This document shows, piece after piece, positions 1 to 8,324 of a stretch of DNA of 64,000 nucleotides. The stretch covers positions 248,001 through 312,000 of the forward strand of contig NZ_BDBK01000007.1 in the NCBI RefSeq assembly GCF_001612945.1. The letters are read 5' to 3'. The notes beneath the pieces were generated by a model, which did not search any database, had not been told where the DNA came from, and worked only from the letters and a program-made list of their open reading frames with translations. A program made the position numbers and the translations under genes. This DNA comes from Nocardia inohanensis NBRC 100128. GTDB taxonomy: Bacteria; Actinomycetota; Actinomycetes; Mycobacteriales; Mycobacteriaceae. Each line of letters starts with the position of its first letter. Positions within the stretch are counted from its first letter, which is position 1.

Positions 1-1
1 G

Positions 2-625
2 ACCATGAGCGGCGAGAAGATGTCCAAATCGCTGGGCAATGTGCTCTCCATTCCCAATGTGCTGCAACGGGTCCGGGCCGTGGAGCTGCGCTACTACCTG
101 GGCAGCGCGCACTACCGGTCCATGCTGGAGTACTCGGACAAGGCGCTCGCCGAAGCCGCGACCGCGTATCAGCGGATCGAGGCGTTCATCGAGCGGGTGC
201 GCGACCGGGCCGGTGAGATTCCGGTCGGGACCTGGACCGACGCGTTCGCCGAAGCCTTGGACGAGGACCTCGGGGTGCCGAAGGCGCTCGCCGAGATCCA
301 CCACGTGGTGCACGAGGGCAACAAGGCCATCGAAGCCGGGGATCTCGAGGCCGCGCGCGGTCTCGCGGGTCAGGTGCGCGCCATGCTCGGCATCCTCGGC
401 GTCGACCCGCTCGACGCGCACTGGTTCGCCCCCGCCGACAACTCCTCGGCGATCGCCGCCCTGGATGTGCTCATCGGCGCCGAACTCGAGCGCCGCCAGC
501 AGGCTCGCGCCGACAAGGACTGGGCCACGGCCGACCAGGTACGCGACCGGCTCAAGGCGGCCGGCGTGGAGGTCACCGACACTGCGCAAGGCGCGGAGTG
601 GACGTTGACGAAAGACAACAAGTGA
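2..625 (+). CDS. cysS: Cysteinyl-tRNA synthetase, C-terminal part (5' end outside window)
   Basis: This is the 3' portion of a class I aminoacyl-tRNA synthetase that charges tRNA-Cys with cysteine in the cytoplasm. The reading frame is open from base 2 and begins inside the KMSKS signature ([10 protein letters not shown]), the ATP-binding loop of class I enzymes. About 207 residues follow, with the helical DALR-type anticodon-binding region ([15 protein letters not shown]) and a charged C-terminal tail. The nucleotide-binding domain with its HIGH motif lies upstream of the window. rlmB follows on the same strand after about 140 bases, the same neighbourhood as in mycobacteria. The ATG at base 5 is internal and is not the true start. 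Confidence 0.95.
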   Translation, partial: TMSGEKMSKSLGNVLSIPNVLQRVRAVELRYYLGSAHYRSMLEYSDKALAEAATAYQRIEAFIERVRDRAGEIPVGTWTDAFAEALDEDLGVPKALAEIHHVVHEGNKAIEAGDLEAARGLAGQVRAMLGILGVDPLDAHWFAPADNSSAIAALDVLIGAELERRQQARADKDWATADQVRDRLKAAGVEVTDTAQGAEWTLTKDNK

Positions 626-765
626 ACTTCCGCTTCGGCGGAGTGACAGAGGGCGCAGCCGTTCGCTGCGCCGACCGGATGCAGGTTTCCCGCAGGATCG
701 ACCGAGCGCGGGTACTCCCGTGACCGGCGAGTGCGGGTTTCCCGCGTGATACGGAAGGCGAAGTG

Positions 766-1749
766 ATGGCAGGGAATTCGGCACGGCGTGGCGCGGTGCG
801 TAAGTCGGGCACCAAGAAGGGTCAGGTCGTCGGGTCCGGCGGCAAGCGCCGCCGCGGACTCGAGGGCAAGGGCGCGACGCCGGCGGCGGTCGATCGGCCG
901 TACCACGCGGCCGCCAAGAAGGCCAAGGCCAAGGCGAAGGCCGAGAACGCCGCCGCGACCTCCCGTTCCCGCAATGCGAGCCGGCCGCTGGCGGGGCGCA
1001 AGGACAGTGACGGGCCGGAGCTGGTGCTCGGGCGCAATCCCGTCGTCGAATGCCTGCGCGCCGGGGTGCCCGCGACCGCGCTGTACGTCGCGGTGGGCAC
1101 CGAGAACGACGACCGGCTCAGCGAAGCGGTGAAGATCGCGGCCGAGACCGGGATCTCGATCCTGGAGGTGCCGCGCACCGACCTGGACAAGATGAGCCAC
1201 AACGGCCTGCACCAGGGGCTCGGGCTCCAGGTGCCGCCGTACCGGTACGCGCATCCGGACGATCTGGTGGATCGGGTCAAGCAGAGCGCGGAGCCGGCGC
1301 TGCTGGTCGCCATGGACAACATCACCGACCCGCGCAATCTGGGCGCGGTGATTCGTTCGGTGGCGGCGTTCGGCGGTCAGGGCGTGGTGATTCCGCAGCG
1401 GCGCAGTGCCAGCGTGACCGCGGTGGCGTGGCGGACCAGTGCGGGCGCGGCGGCGCGGCTGCCGGTGGCGCGGGCCACCAATCTGACTCGTACGCTGAAG
1501 GATTGGGCGAGCCAGGGGTACCAGATCGTGGGCCTGGACGCGGGCGGCGACACCACCCTCGACGAATTCGACGGCAGCGCACCGACGGTCATCGTGGTCG
1601 GATCCGAGGGCAAGGGGTTGTCGCGGCTGGTGCGCGAGAACTGCGACTCGATCCTGAGCATTCCGATGGCGGGGCCGGTGGAGTCGCTGAACGCGTCGGT
1701 GGCGGCGGGCGTGGTGCTCGCGGAAGTGGCTCGGCAGCGGCGCAACTGA
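766..1749 (+). CDS. rlmB: 23S rRNA (guanosine-2'-O-)-methyltransferase RlmB, TrmH/SpoU family
   Basis: SpoU-class SAM-dependent 2'-O-methyltransferase, expected to modify a guanosine in 23S rRNA. The C-terminal half carries the trefoil-knot motifs: [14 protein letters not shown] (motif 1), [10 protein letters not shown] (motif 2) and [18 protein letters not shown] (motif 3). The substrate-binding domain starts near residue 85 at [13 protein letters not shown]. The first ~80 residues are a Lys/Arg/Ala-rich basic tail (KKAKAKAKA), probably disordered and RNA-binding and longer than in E. coli RlmB. GTG 763 and ATG 766 are adjacent; ATG is preferred because the GGAAGG ribosome site at 753-758 is better spaced for it. 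It lies downstream of cysS, as in related genomes. Confidence 0.93.
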   Translation: MAGNSARRGAVRKSGTKKGQVVGSGGKRRRGLEGKGATPAAVDRPYHAAAKKAKAKAKAENAAATSRSRNASRPLAGRKDSDGPELVLGRNPVVECLRAGVPATALYVAVGTENDDRLSEAVKIAAETGISILEVPRTDLDKMSHNGLHQGLGLQVPPYRYAHPDDLVDRVKQSAEPALLVAMDNITDPRNLGAVIRSVAAFGGQGVVIPQRRSASVTAVAWRTSAGAAARLPVARATNLTRTLKDWASQGYQIVGLDAGGDTTLDEFDGSAPTVIVVGSEGKGLSRLVRENCDSILSIPMAGPVESLNASVAAGVVLAEVARQRRN

Positions 1750-1847
1750 GCGTCCGGCAGGTAGTCAGGCGTCCAGAAACGGTGTCGCGCAAGCGAACAC
1801 CGCGCGTCCGGCTGCCCAGATCGGCTTCGCGACCGTAAAATCGGGCG

Positions 1848-2126
1848 GTGGTCATCCCCGAACAGCCCATCGGCGTCCCCGTCGAGCATGAGCATGCGAC
1901 GACGGTATTGCTGCTCGGCGTGCTCAGCTTGTTCTGTTGCGGGATCCTCGGGCCGATGGCCTGGGTGCTCGGTCGGCGCGCCCTGAACGACATCGAGGCC
2001 TCCGGCGGGGCCTACGGCGGCCGGGTGCAGGTGATGGTGGGCTACATCCTCGGCATCATCGGCACCCTGTGGATGATCGCCCTCGCCATCCTGTTCATCC
2101 TGATGATCATCGGCGGGAACGCGTAG
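1848..2126 (+). CDS. DUF4190-like small membrane protein
   Basis: A 92-residue protein with a short polar N-terminus and two hydrophobic stretches, roughly residues 20-45 (VLLLGVLSLFCCGILGP) and 63-88, joined by a loop containing GRRALNDIEASGG. This hairpin layout (membrane segment, RxAL..I..SGG loop, membrane segment) is typical of the DUF4190 family, whose function is unknown. The GTG start at 1848 follows a short gap after rlmB, and no strong ribosome site is visible. It ends 15 bases before the convergent crotonase gene. Confidence 0.75.
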   Translation: MVIPEQPIGVPVEHEHATTVLLLGVLSLFCCGILGPMAWVLGRRALNDIEASGGAYGGRVQVMVGYILGIIGTLWMIALAILFILMIIGGNA

Positions 2127-2141
2127 CTCTCAGGGCTGGTT

Positions 2142-2951
2142 TCAGTCCAATCCGGGGTATTTGCCGTCGGTGACGGCGTCCCAGGCGGGCCATTCGGTGC
2201 TGATGGTGCCGGTCCATTTGGGTTGGCGGCGGTCCTTGAGGGCGGCTACGCCTTCGCCGCCGTCGGTGGATTTGGCCACGTAGTCGTTGAGCTCGGTCTC
2301 CAGGCGGCCGACGGTTTCCGGGGTCATGGTGGGGGCTTCCCAGAGCAGGCGCTTCGACAGCGCCACCGGGAGCGGGGCCGAGCCGTGGGCGATGTCGTGG
2401 GCCACTTCGAGGGCGGTGGGGAGGACTTCGCTCGCGGGCAGGCAGGCGTTGGCGATGCCCAGGGCGCGGGCTTCGTCGCCGTCGAAGGTGCGGCCGGTGA
2501 GCAGCAGGTCGGCGGCGTTGGCGCTGCCGACCAGGCGGGGCAGGGTCCAGTGCGCGTAGCCGTCGGCGAGGGCGCCGCGGCGGACCTGGTTGAGGGCGTA
2601 GACGGCATCGCGGGCGACGTAGCGGAGATCGCATTGCAGGGCGATGGTCAGGCCGATGCCGACCGCGTGCCCGTTCACCGCGGCGATGACGGGTTTGCGG
2701 ATGCGGAAGGGCGGCGGGTCGATCAACCCGTTGACCTCGCCGACCTTCAGCGACAGGTCCGCGCCCGCACAGAAGGCGGGCGGCGTCCCGGTGATCACCA
2801 CCGCGCCGATGGCGTCGTCGTTGTCGCAGCGGCGCAGCGCCGCACCGACTTCCGAGGCCATCGCGGGTGTGAGCGCGTTCTGCTGGGCGGGCCGGTTGAG
2901 CGTGAGCACCGCGACTCCACCGGATACGTCGACATGCAGTTCCGAACCCAT
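2142..2951 (-). CDS. Enoyl-CoA hydratase/isomerase family protein with altered acid residues
   Basis: A 269-residue crotonase-fold protein, expected to act on an acyl-CoA thioester. The oxyanion-hole region FCAGADL and the second loop VNGHAVGIGL are present, with LPRLVG further on. The two glutamates of true enoyl-CoA hydratases are not seen: the GGGCEL position reads GIGLTI, and the PE position reads NQ. An Asp (GALADGYAHW) aligns with the acid used by crotonobetainyl/isomerase-type members. An isomerase-like or other crotonase activity is therefore more likely than hydration; this is inference. It lies downstream of the co-oriented acyl-CoA dehydrogenase, suggesting fatty-acid or related acid breakdown. 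Confidence 0.85.
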   Translation of the reverse strand: MGSELHVDVSGGVAVLTLNRPAQQNALTPAMASEVGAALRRCDNDDAIGAVVITGTPPAFCAGADLSLKVGEVNGLIDPPPFRIRKPVIAAVNGHAVGIGLTIALQCDLRYVARDAVYALNQVRRGALADGYAHWTLPRLVGSANAADLLLTGRTFDGDEARALGIANACLPASEVLPTALEVAHDIAHGSAPLPVALSKRLLWEAPTMTPETVGRLETELNDYVAKSTDGGEGVAALKDRRQPKWTGTISTEWPAWDAVTDGKYPGLD

Positions 2952-3113
2952 GGCCAGGAAGCCTACCCGCCTCTCCGCGTCTCCAGGCCAGACTGAGCAG
3001 CCCCGACAGTCCCGTCGGCGACTGGCAGATCCGGCCGTGGCCGGGTTCCGGACGTCCCCGGCGAGTCACCCGAACTCGCGAGATCAGTCGTCACCCGGCG
3101 ATTCTCCGGTTGG

Positions 3114-4286
3114 TCAGTCGCGCAACAACTTGCGGCCGATGGCGTACTTGTGGACTTCGGTGGGGCCGTCGTAGAGGCGGAAGGCGCGCATATCGCGGAA
3201 GATCATTTCGACGACCGTCTCGTCGGAGATGCCGATGCCGCCGAGGACCTGGACGCAGCGGTCGGTGACCTTGAACAGTTCCTCGGAGACGTAGGACTTG
3301 GCGATCGAGGATTCGTGGCGGGCTTTCTCGCCCTGGTCCATCAGCCAGCAGGCGTGCCAGATGGTCAGGCGGCACTGGTGCAGTGCGATCTCGTTGTCCG
3401 CCAGCATGAACGACACGCCCTGATGCTCGCCGATGGTCTTGCCGAAGGCGGTGCGGGTCTTGGCGTAGTCGACGGCGATGGCCTGGGTCCGCTCGGCCGC
3501 GCCCAGCCAGCGCATGCAGTGCGTCAAACGTGCGGGGGCCAGCCGCAATTGGGCGTAACGCAGCGCCTGCCCGGTCTCGCCGAGCACGGATTCGCGTGGC
3601 AGCACCAGGTTCTCGAAGTTCACCACCGCGTGGCCGCCGACGTAATTGCGGTCCATGGTGTTCATGATCCGCTCGATGACGATGCCGTCCCGGTCGCCGT
3701 CGCAGAGGAACAGCGTCGGGCCTTCGGGCAGGTGCGGGTTGGCGGCCAAGCGCGCCATGATGATCCACGTCTTGGCGCCGTCGGCGCCGGTGATCAGCCA
3801 TTTGCGGCCGTTGACGGTGAAGTTCTCGCCGTCGAACACGGCCTCGGTGGCCAGCTGGTTGGGGTCCGAGCCCGCGCCGCCCGGTTCGGTCATGGCGAAT
3901 ACCGAGCGCTGGTGGCCGTCGATGACCGGCTGGAGGTACTGCTTGGTCTGCTCCGGGTTGGCGATCTTGGAGAGCAGGAACATATTGCCTTCGTCGGGCG
4001 CGGCGCAGTTCATGGCGACCGGGCCGAGGGTGGACCAGCCGGCGGCCTCGTACAGCACGGCCTGCTCGACGTGGGTGAGCCCGCGGCCGCCCAGTTCCTT
4101 CGGGGCCTGGATGGTCAGCAGGTCCTCGGCGCGCGCCAGCTCGACCATTTCCTGACGCAGTTCGTCATTGGGCCCGTGCGCGGTCAGGCGCGGGTCGCGC
4201 TCGAAGGGAACGATCTTGTCGATGACGAATTGCCGGACCCGATCGCGTTCGGCGGCGAGTTCGGCGGGAATCGTGAAATCGATCAT
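3114..4286 (-). CDS. Acyl-CoA dehydrogenase family protein
   Basis: A 390-residue FAD-dependent acyl-CoA dehydrogenase catalysing alpha,beta-desaturation of an acyl-CoA thioester. The family order is visible: helical N-terminal domain (IDFTIPAELAAERDRVR), the beta-domain signature FAMTEPGGAGSDPNQ near residue 135, KWLITGADGAK, and the C-terminal helical domain with QVLGGIGISDETVVEMIFRD and a final DGPTEVHKYAIGRKLLRD. Length fits the family. ATG 4286 is the first start in frame, although its ribosome site is weak. Substrate cannot be read from sequence. It is transcribed with the crotonase gene 160 bases downstream. Confidence 0.93.
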   Translation of the reverse strand: MIDFTIPAELAAERDRVRQFVIDKIVPFERDPRLTAHGPNDELRQEMVELARAEDLLTIQAPKELGGRGLTHVEQAVLYEAAGWSTLGPVAMNCAAPDEGNMFLLSKIANPEQTKQYLQPVIDGHQRSVFAMTEPGGAGSDPNQLATEAVFDGENFTVNGRKWLITGADGAKTWIIMARLAANPHLPEGPTLFLCDGDRDGIVIERIMNTMDRNYVGGHAVVNFENLVLPRESVLGETGQALRYAQLRLAPARLTHCMRWLGAAERTQAIAVDYAKTRTAFGKTIGEHQGVSFMLADNEIALHQCRLTIWHACWLMDQGEKARHESSIAKSYVSEELFKVTDRCVQVLGGIGISDETVVEMIFRDMRAFRLYDGPTEVHKYAIGRKLLRD

Positions 4287-4363
4287 CGGTGGTCACCATT
4301 CACTCTGGGATGCGTCGAGCCGAGCATACGACGCGACCCCCCGAAGACTGAAGGCACCCGCCC

Positions 4364-5107
4364 TCAATCGAGCACGCGGCGTAGGAAGGCCGCGACTTCG
4401 CCCCGGTAGGCGGCCGGTTGGTCATCGTGCACCAGGTGCCCGGCGTCGGCGATGACGATGTGCCGGGCGTCCGGGTGCACCGCCGCCATCTCCCGCATCT
4501 GCCCCGGCGGGGTGATGGTGTGCTCGCCCTCGATGAGCAGCGCGGGCACGGTGATCGATCGCCACTGCGCCCAGAAGTCGCGTGACCCCCACTCCTCGGA
4601 GATATCCCGGAAGGTCGGTATGTCACCGTGCAGCCGGAAGCCGTCCGGGCCTTCGATGAAGGAGGCGAGGAAGTACCGCCCGGCCACCGGGCCGAAGAAC
4701 TCCAGCACCGCCTCGCGCGACGGAAACGGTTGCGGCCAAGCCGAAATCACGGCGGCCCAATCGGCGGCGGTGCGGCCCCGGAAATCCGGCGCGATGTCCT
4801 CGACCACCAGCGCCCGCACCCGCTCCGGATACGCGGCGGTGAACATCCAGCCGTGCAGTCCGCCCATCGAATGTCCGATGACGACCATGGGCTCGGAGAT
4901 CTCCGCCGTGGCCGCCGCCAAATCCGCCACGAACGCCTCGGTGGTCAGCTCGTCCGGCGCGGGCCGCCCGTGCCCCGCGGCATCGAAGGTGTACACGTGC
5001 CCGAACTCGCGGATCCAAGCCACGTGCGAATCCCAGGTCCGCGCACTGCCCATCAGCCCGTGCAACAGCAGGATCGGAACACCGCCGCCGCCTTCGTCAT
5101 ACAACAC
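4364..5107 (-). CDS. Alpha/beta-fold hydrolase
   Basis: A 247-residue alpha/beta hydrolase. The oxyanion strand motif LLHGLMGSARTWD lies near the N-terminus. The nucleophile elbow is GHSMGG near residue 80, and a late His in ADAGHLVHDDQP completes the triad; the acid is probably in the LIEGEHTITPP region. There is no signal peptide, so it is cytoplasmic. It starts at GTG 5107, 55 bases from the divergent mhuD start. The substrate is unknown; lactonase, esterase and C-C hydrolase are all possible. Confidence 0.88.
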   Translation of the reverse strand: MLYDEGGGGVPILLLHGLMGSARTWDSHVAWIREFGHVYTFDAAGHGRPAPDELTTEAFVADLAAATAEISEPMVVIGHSMGGLHGWMFTAAYPERVRALVVEDIAPDFRGRTAADWAAVISAWPQPFPSREAVLEFFGPVAGRYFLASFIEGPDGFRLHGDIPTFRDISEEWGSRDFWAQWRSITVPALLIEGEHTITPPGQMREMAAVHPDARHIVIADAGHLVHDDQPAAYRGEVAAFLRRVLD

Positions 5108-5143
5108 GCAATCAATCTATGGGCATCCGGGCGATGCGGGCGC

Positions 5144-5158
5144 GCGAGGTAGCCTCGC
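5144..5158. promoter_or_regulatory. Palindrome directly before mhuD
   Basis: GCGAGG-TAG-CCTCGC is a perfect 6-bp-arm inverted repeat ending 4 bases before the mhuD ATG. No Shine-Dalgarno sequence is visible between it and the start. The centre AGGTAGCCT is one base short of the IdeR/DtxR core AGGTTAGCCT, so it may be an operator or a 5'-end hairpin of a leaderless mRNA. Only the symmetry is certain. Confidence 0.4.
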
Positions 5159-5162
5159 TCCC

Positions 5163-5474
5163 ATGGCAGTAGTCAAGATCAACGCAATCGAGGTTCCCGA
5201 GGGCGCGGGCCCCGAACTGGAGAAGCGCTTCGCCGCCCGCGCGCACGCCGTCGAGAACTCCCCCGGTTTCCTCGGCTTCCAGCTGCTCCGCCCGGTCTCC
5301 GGTGACAACCGCTATTTCGTTGTCACACAGTGGGATTCCAACGAGTCCTTCGAAGCCTGGCGCGACGGCCCGGCCCGCGAAGCGCATGCTGGCGAGGCCC
5401 GCAAGCCGGTCTCCACCGGCGCCTCGCTGCTGGAGTTCGAGGTCGTCCTCGACGTGCAGGGCAAGAACGCCTGA
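5163..5474 (+). CDS. mhuD: MhuD-type haem-degrading monooxygenase (ABM fold)
   Basis: A 103-residue ferredoxin-like antibiotic-biosynthesis-monooxygenase-fold protein, very close to M. tuberculosis MhuD, which opens haem to release iron and yields mycobilins without carbon monoxide. The functional residues are present at the family positions: Asn7 (VVKINAIE), Trp66 (EAWRDGP) and the haem-ligand His75 (REAHAG). The stretch ENSPGFLGFQLLRPV is near-identical to MhuD. It is cytoplasmic and probably dimeric. ATG 5163 gives the family length; the start lacks a ribosome site, which suggests leaderless or hairpin-influenced translation. A classical haem oxygenase lies 57 kb away at 62651-63328. Confidence 0.93.
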   Translation: MAVVKINAIEVPEGAGPELEKRFAARAHAVENSPGFLGFQLLRPVSGDNRYFVVTQWDSNESFEAWRDGPAREAHAGEARKPVSTGASLLEFEVVLDVQGKNA

Positions 5475-5530
5475 TCGGACCCCGTATTGACGCCAGGCCA
5501 GCGTGGATGTCACTCTTCGGAGTGAAGTAA

Positions 5531-5644
5531 GCGACGGTGACGGGTAACCCGGTGTGATTCCGGGGCGGTCGCGCCACTGTTATCCACGCACAAGTCCCGA
5601 GTCCGGGGTGGGTGCCGGAAGAGCCAGACACCCGGCATCGTCGC
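5531..5644 (+). promoter_or_regulatory. Cobalamin riboswitch
   Basis: The RNA between mhuD and cbtB has the conserved cobalamin aptamer parts in order. The closing stem GCGACG (5531-5536) pairs with CGTCGC (5639-5644). The core runs GGGTAACCCGGTG, then ATTCCGG, then GCGCCACTGT at 5571-5580. The B12 box GAGCCAGACACCCGGC is at 5621-5636. The cbtB ribosome site AAGGAGG follows at about 5678, so the switch probably represses translation or transcription of cbtBA when adenosylcobalamin is abundant. A separate UUCG-loop hairpin (5510-5525) precedes it and may end mhuD transcription. Confidence 0.92.
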
Positions 5645-5687
5645 AACCCAACTCGAGGGGGACGCGAAATCCCCAAGGAGGACTCGC

Positions 5688-5882
5688 ATGGCCATCGTCC
5701 ACAGTCCCAGCCGGAGTTCCGACGCGCTCAACGCGCTGCTCATCTCCGCGGCTGTCGTTCTTCTCGCACTGCTCACCGTGTACCTGGTCGGTTTCGATCA
5801 GGGCGTCATCTCCCGTACCGGGATGTACATGCACGAGCTGATGCACGACGGACGGCACCTGCTGGGCGTCCCGTGTCACTGA
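5688..5882 (+). CDS. cbtB: Cobalt transporter subunit CbtB
   Basis: A 64-residue single-span membrane protein with a hydrophobic segment at about residues 15-38 and a His-rich C-terminus (HELMHDGRHLLGVPCH). This tail is the hallmark of CbtB, the small subunit of a predicted cobalt importer linked to B12 synthesis; the histidines probably bind Co2+. It starts at ATG 5688 behind a strong AAGGAGG site. It follows a cobalamin riboswitch and overlaps cbtA by 10 bases, so the pair is translationally coupled. Confidence 0.92.
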   Translation: MAIVHSPSRSSDALNALLISAAVVLLALLTVYLVGFDQGVISRTGMYMHELMHDGRHLLGVPCH

Positions 5883-6658
5883 GCGAAACCCAGCCCCTTT
5901 CGGGTTCGCTCAAGACGCTTTTGCTGCGCGGCCTGCTGGCCGGCCTGATCGCGGGCCTGCTGGCGGGCACCGTGGGTTTCCTCATCGGGGAATCCAAGGT
6001 GGATGCGGCGATCGCCATCGAAGAAGCGCAATCCCAGACGCATTCGCATGATGCCGCCGAGGCTTCCGGCGGGCATTCGCACGGCGACGCGGAAGAACCC
6101 CTCGTGAGCCGTACCGGTCAGAAGTTCGGTCAGTTCCTGGCGCTGGGCCTGTTCGGCATCGCCATGGGCGCGCTGCTGGCCACCGCCGCCAATGTGGCGC
6201 GGCGATACACCGAGTGGTCCGGGCCGAAACTGGCGCTCGGGCTGGCGGCGGCCGGCTGGCTCGCCATTGTCGCGGTGCCGTTCTTCAAGTACCCGGCCAA
6301 TCCGCCCGCGGTGGGCGATCCGGACACCATCGATCAGCGCACCTGGCTGTGGCTGGCGGTCGTACTGCTCGGCTTCGCGGCCGTGGGCGCGGGCGTGTAC
6401 GTGTTCAAACTGCTTCGTACACAGCTGAATACGGTGCGCATCATCGGCGGCACGGTGGCGTTCCTGGCGGTCACCGCCATCGGATACGTGGCGCTGCCCG
6501 GCATCAACGAAGTGAAGGACGATTTCCCGGCCACCCTGCTGTGGCAGTTCCGGGCGGCCTCGCTGGCCGAGACCGCCACGCTCTGGGCGGCACTCGGGCT
6601 GGCGTTCGCGGCCCTGACCGAATTCGCGAGTCGCGATCGGGTACCGGCGGGGATCTGA
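5873..6658 (+). CDS. cbtA: Cobalt transporter subunit CbtA
   Basis: A 261-residue membrane protein of the CbtA family. After a short N-terminus comes a first membrane helix (LLRGLLAGLIAGLLAGTVGF). A His-rich loop (HSHDAAEASGGHSHGD) that could bind cobalt follows, then about five more hydrophobic helices. The frame is open well upstream; GTG 5873 is chosen because it sits inside the end of cbtB and gives the family N-terminus. Control by the upstream cobalamin riboswitch supports cobalt uptake for B12 synthesis. Confidence 0.9.
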   Translation: MSLSETQPLSGSLKTLLLRGLLAGLIAGLLAGTVGFLIGESKVDAAIAIEEAQSQTHSHDAAEASGGHSHGDAEEPLVSRTGQKFGQFLALGLFGIAMGALLATAANVARRYTEWSGPKLALGLAAAGWLAIVAVPFFKYPANPPAVGDPDTIDQRTWLWLAVVLLGFAAVGAGVYVFKLLRTQLNTVRIIGGTVAFLAVTAIGYVALPGINEVKDDFPATLLWQFRAASLAETATLWAALGLAFAALTEFASRDRVPAGI

Positions 6659-6668
6659 CCCGGATACC

Positions 6669-6706
6669 GAAGGGCGGCGGTGATCATTCGATCGCCGCCG
6701 CCCTTC
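6669..6706. terminator. Bidirectional terminator hairpin between cbtA and the OsmC gene
   Basis: GAAGGGCGGCGG (6669-6680) pairs with CCGCCGCCCTTC (6695-6706). The stem is 12 bp, with GAT/ATC extending it inward. It lies between two convergent genes and can serve both strands. Confidence 0.75.
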
Positions 6707-6718
6707 TCGTGCTCGGAC

Positions 6719-7162
6719 TCAGGACTCGAAAGTCGCGTCCAGTTCGATGGTCTCGACGCCGGTGAGCGCCTTGGAGACCGGGCAGCCCGCCTTGGCGGCC
6801 TCGGCGGCGGCCTGGAAACCGGCGGCGTCGATACCCGAGGCGCGGCCGGCCACGGTCAGCTTGATATTGGAGATGCGGAAGCCCCCGGCCGGGTCCGGGC
6901 CCAGCGTGACGTCGGCGGTCACGTCCAGGCTCTCCGGAGTGCCACCCGCACGGCCGATCTCGGCCGAGAGGGCCATCGAGTAGCAGGAGGAGTGCGCGGC
7001 GGCGATCAGCTCTTCCGGGCTGGTGGTGCCGTCGGCATTGTCGGCCGAACGCTTCGGGAACGAGACGTCGTACTTGCCGACGCCGGAGCTGACCAGCTCG
7101 ACCTGACCCGAGCCGTCCTGCAATCCACCGGTCCACGCGGTGCGTGCGGAACGTGTAGGCAT
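6719..7162 (-). CDS. OsmC family peroxiredoxin-like protein
   Basis: A 147-residue OsmC/Ohr-fold protein that reduces organic hydroperoxides using a cysteine pair. Features seen: N-terminal TARTAWTGGLQDGSG-type strand region, TTSPEELIAAAHSSCYSMAL with the first Cys in the central helix, and a second conserved Cys in AAKAGCPVSKAL. The SPEEL..A.A.SSC signature is more OsmC-like than Ohr-like. ATG 7162 is chosen because an AAAGGA site lies just upstream; the longer frame to 7573 has no such support. Cytoplasmic. Confidence 0.92.
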   Translation of the reverse strand: MPTRSARTAWTGGLQDGSGQVELVSSGVGKYDVSFPKRSADNADGTTSPEELIAAAHSSCYSMALSAEIGRAGGTPESLDVTADVTLGPDPAGGFRISNIKLTVAGRASGIDAAGFQAAAEAAKAGCPVSKALTGVETIELDATFES

Positions 7163-7238
7163 CACTGTCCTTTCCAGAATTGAAGTCTTACGCGTCGAAC
7201 CTACTCCGCCCGACCGCGCGCGGGCCGTCGCTGCGCGA

Positions 7239-7736
7239 CTATCGGCAGCCGCCGCCCAGTTGCGCGGCCACCGCCGCGGGGACGTCATACGCGCTGGTGC
7301 AGTCGATCGCGGAGCCCTGGGCGACCAAATGCCAGAAGCCCTGCGCATTGGGGTGCAGCAGATAGCCGGTGGGCTGCGGGTATTTCTCGCTGTGCGCCGA
7401 GTGCAGCAGCGCCCAGCTGCCGGCACACTTCCAGCGGTCGATCTCGATACCCGGCAGGCCCAGCACCTGCTGCAAATCGGCCAGGCCGACGCGGGAGCAC
7501 CAGTCGAACCCCGGCATCGAGGGATCCGCCACGGCTCCTCCGGCGGAGGTGGTGGGCGGCGCGGTCGTGCCATCCGGATTGCCCTGTCCGCCCGGACTAC
7601 TCGATGTCATCGAGGTGGGGGCGGCGGAGGCCTGGACCGCACTGGAGGTGGCGGGTGGGGCGCTCTGCTCACTCGTGCAAGCACTCAGCCCGAGTACGGC
7701 CGCAGCCAGCATCAGGGTCGAAACGGCAACTCTCAC
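7239..7736 (-). CDS. Putative lipoprotein of unknown function
   Basis: A 165-residue exported protein with a lipobox. The N-terminus has a hydrophobic core (STLMLAAAVLG) followed by LSAC, so Cys20 should be lipidated and the protein anchored outside the membrane. A 50-residue Ser/Thr/Pro/Gly linker follows. The C-terminal domain has four cysteines (FDWCSR, RWKCAG, AIDCTS, GGGC) that could form two disulfides. It starts at GTG 7736. I do not recognise the domain. It is separated from the OsmC gene and from the SRPBCC gene by short gaps. Confidence 0.75.
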   Translation of the reverse strand: MRVAVSTLMLAAAVLGLSACTSEQSAPPATSSAVQASAAPTSMTSSSPGGQGNPDGTTAPPTTSAGGAVADPSMPGFDWCSRVGLADLQQVLGLPGIEIDRWKCAGSWALLHSAHSEKYPQPTGYLLHPNAQGFWHLVAQGSAIDCTSAYDVPAAVAAQLGGGCR

Positions 7737-7877
7737 TTGGCGTTACCCCACATCCTCGAAAGCGACTCGGTCACCTCCGGAGATCGCGCAGCCGCCCCCG
7801 GATCATTACATCGGGAAACGATCCGGCGGGCCATCACTTTTGGGGGCAGCAGAATTCCGGGGCAGCGGCGAACCGGC

Positions 7878-8324
7878 TCACACCGCGGCCGATGCGCGCT
7901 CGTCCCATTGCGCGAGCACCAGCGGCCAGGACTTCTCGTGGCGATCGCGAGAGGCGGCATTGGGGAAGCCGGCGTGGGTGAGGAGCAGGACGGTGCCCGC
8001 GCCGTGGTCGGTGAATTCAACGGTGAGAACGGTTTCCACGCCCTCGGTGCCGCCCGGCCCGGTCACCCAGGTCAATTCGACCAATCGGTCCGGAATGAGG
8101 CGCAGGAAGCGGCCGTAGTGCGGGTGCCCGCCGCCGGCGGTGAAGAAGAACGGTTCGTTGACGGCGGCGCGCATGAGCACCGATCCGGGATCGGCGAACC
8201 ACAGGGAGAGTTGCTGGGTGCACATGCGATACAGCTCGGCGGGCGAGGCCGCCATGATGCGCTCGGTGGCCAGGAAGAACGGCCGCGCGGAGAGGTCGGG
8301 AGGCCGGATCGGCGCAACGTTCAT
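7878..8324 (-). CDS. SRPBCC (START-like) domain protein
   Basis: A 148-residue protein with the AHSA1/SRPBCC layout: FFLATERIMAASPAELYRM at the start (strand plus helix), a central beta-sheet ending in LVELTWVTGPGG and ETVLTVEFTDHGAGTVLLLTHAGFP, and a long C-terminal helix (RDRHEKSWPLVLAQWDERA). Such proteins bind hydrophobic ligands or act as small enzymes; the ligand cannot be read here. ATG 8324 sits directly after a GC hairpin with no separate ribosome site, so start and expression are uncertain. Confidence 0.82.
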   Translation of the reverse strand: MNVAPIRPPDLSARPFFLATERIMAASPAELYRMCTQQLSLWFADPGSVLMRAAVNEPFFFTAGGGHPHYGRFLRLIPDRLVELTWVTGPGGTEGVETVLTVEFTDHGAGTVLLLTHAGFPNAASRDRHEKSWPLVLAQWDERASAAV

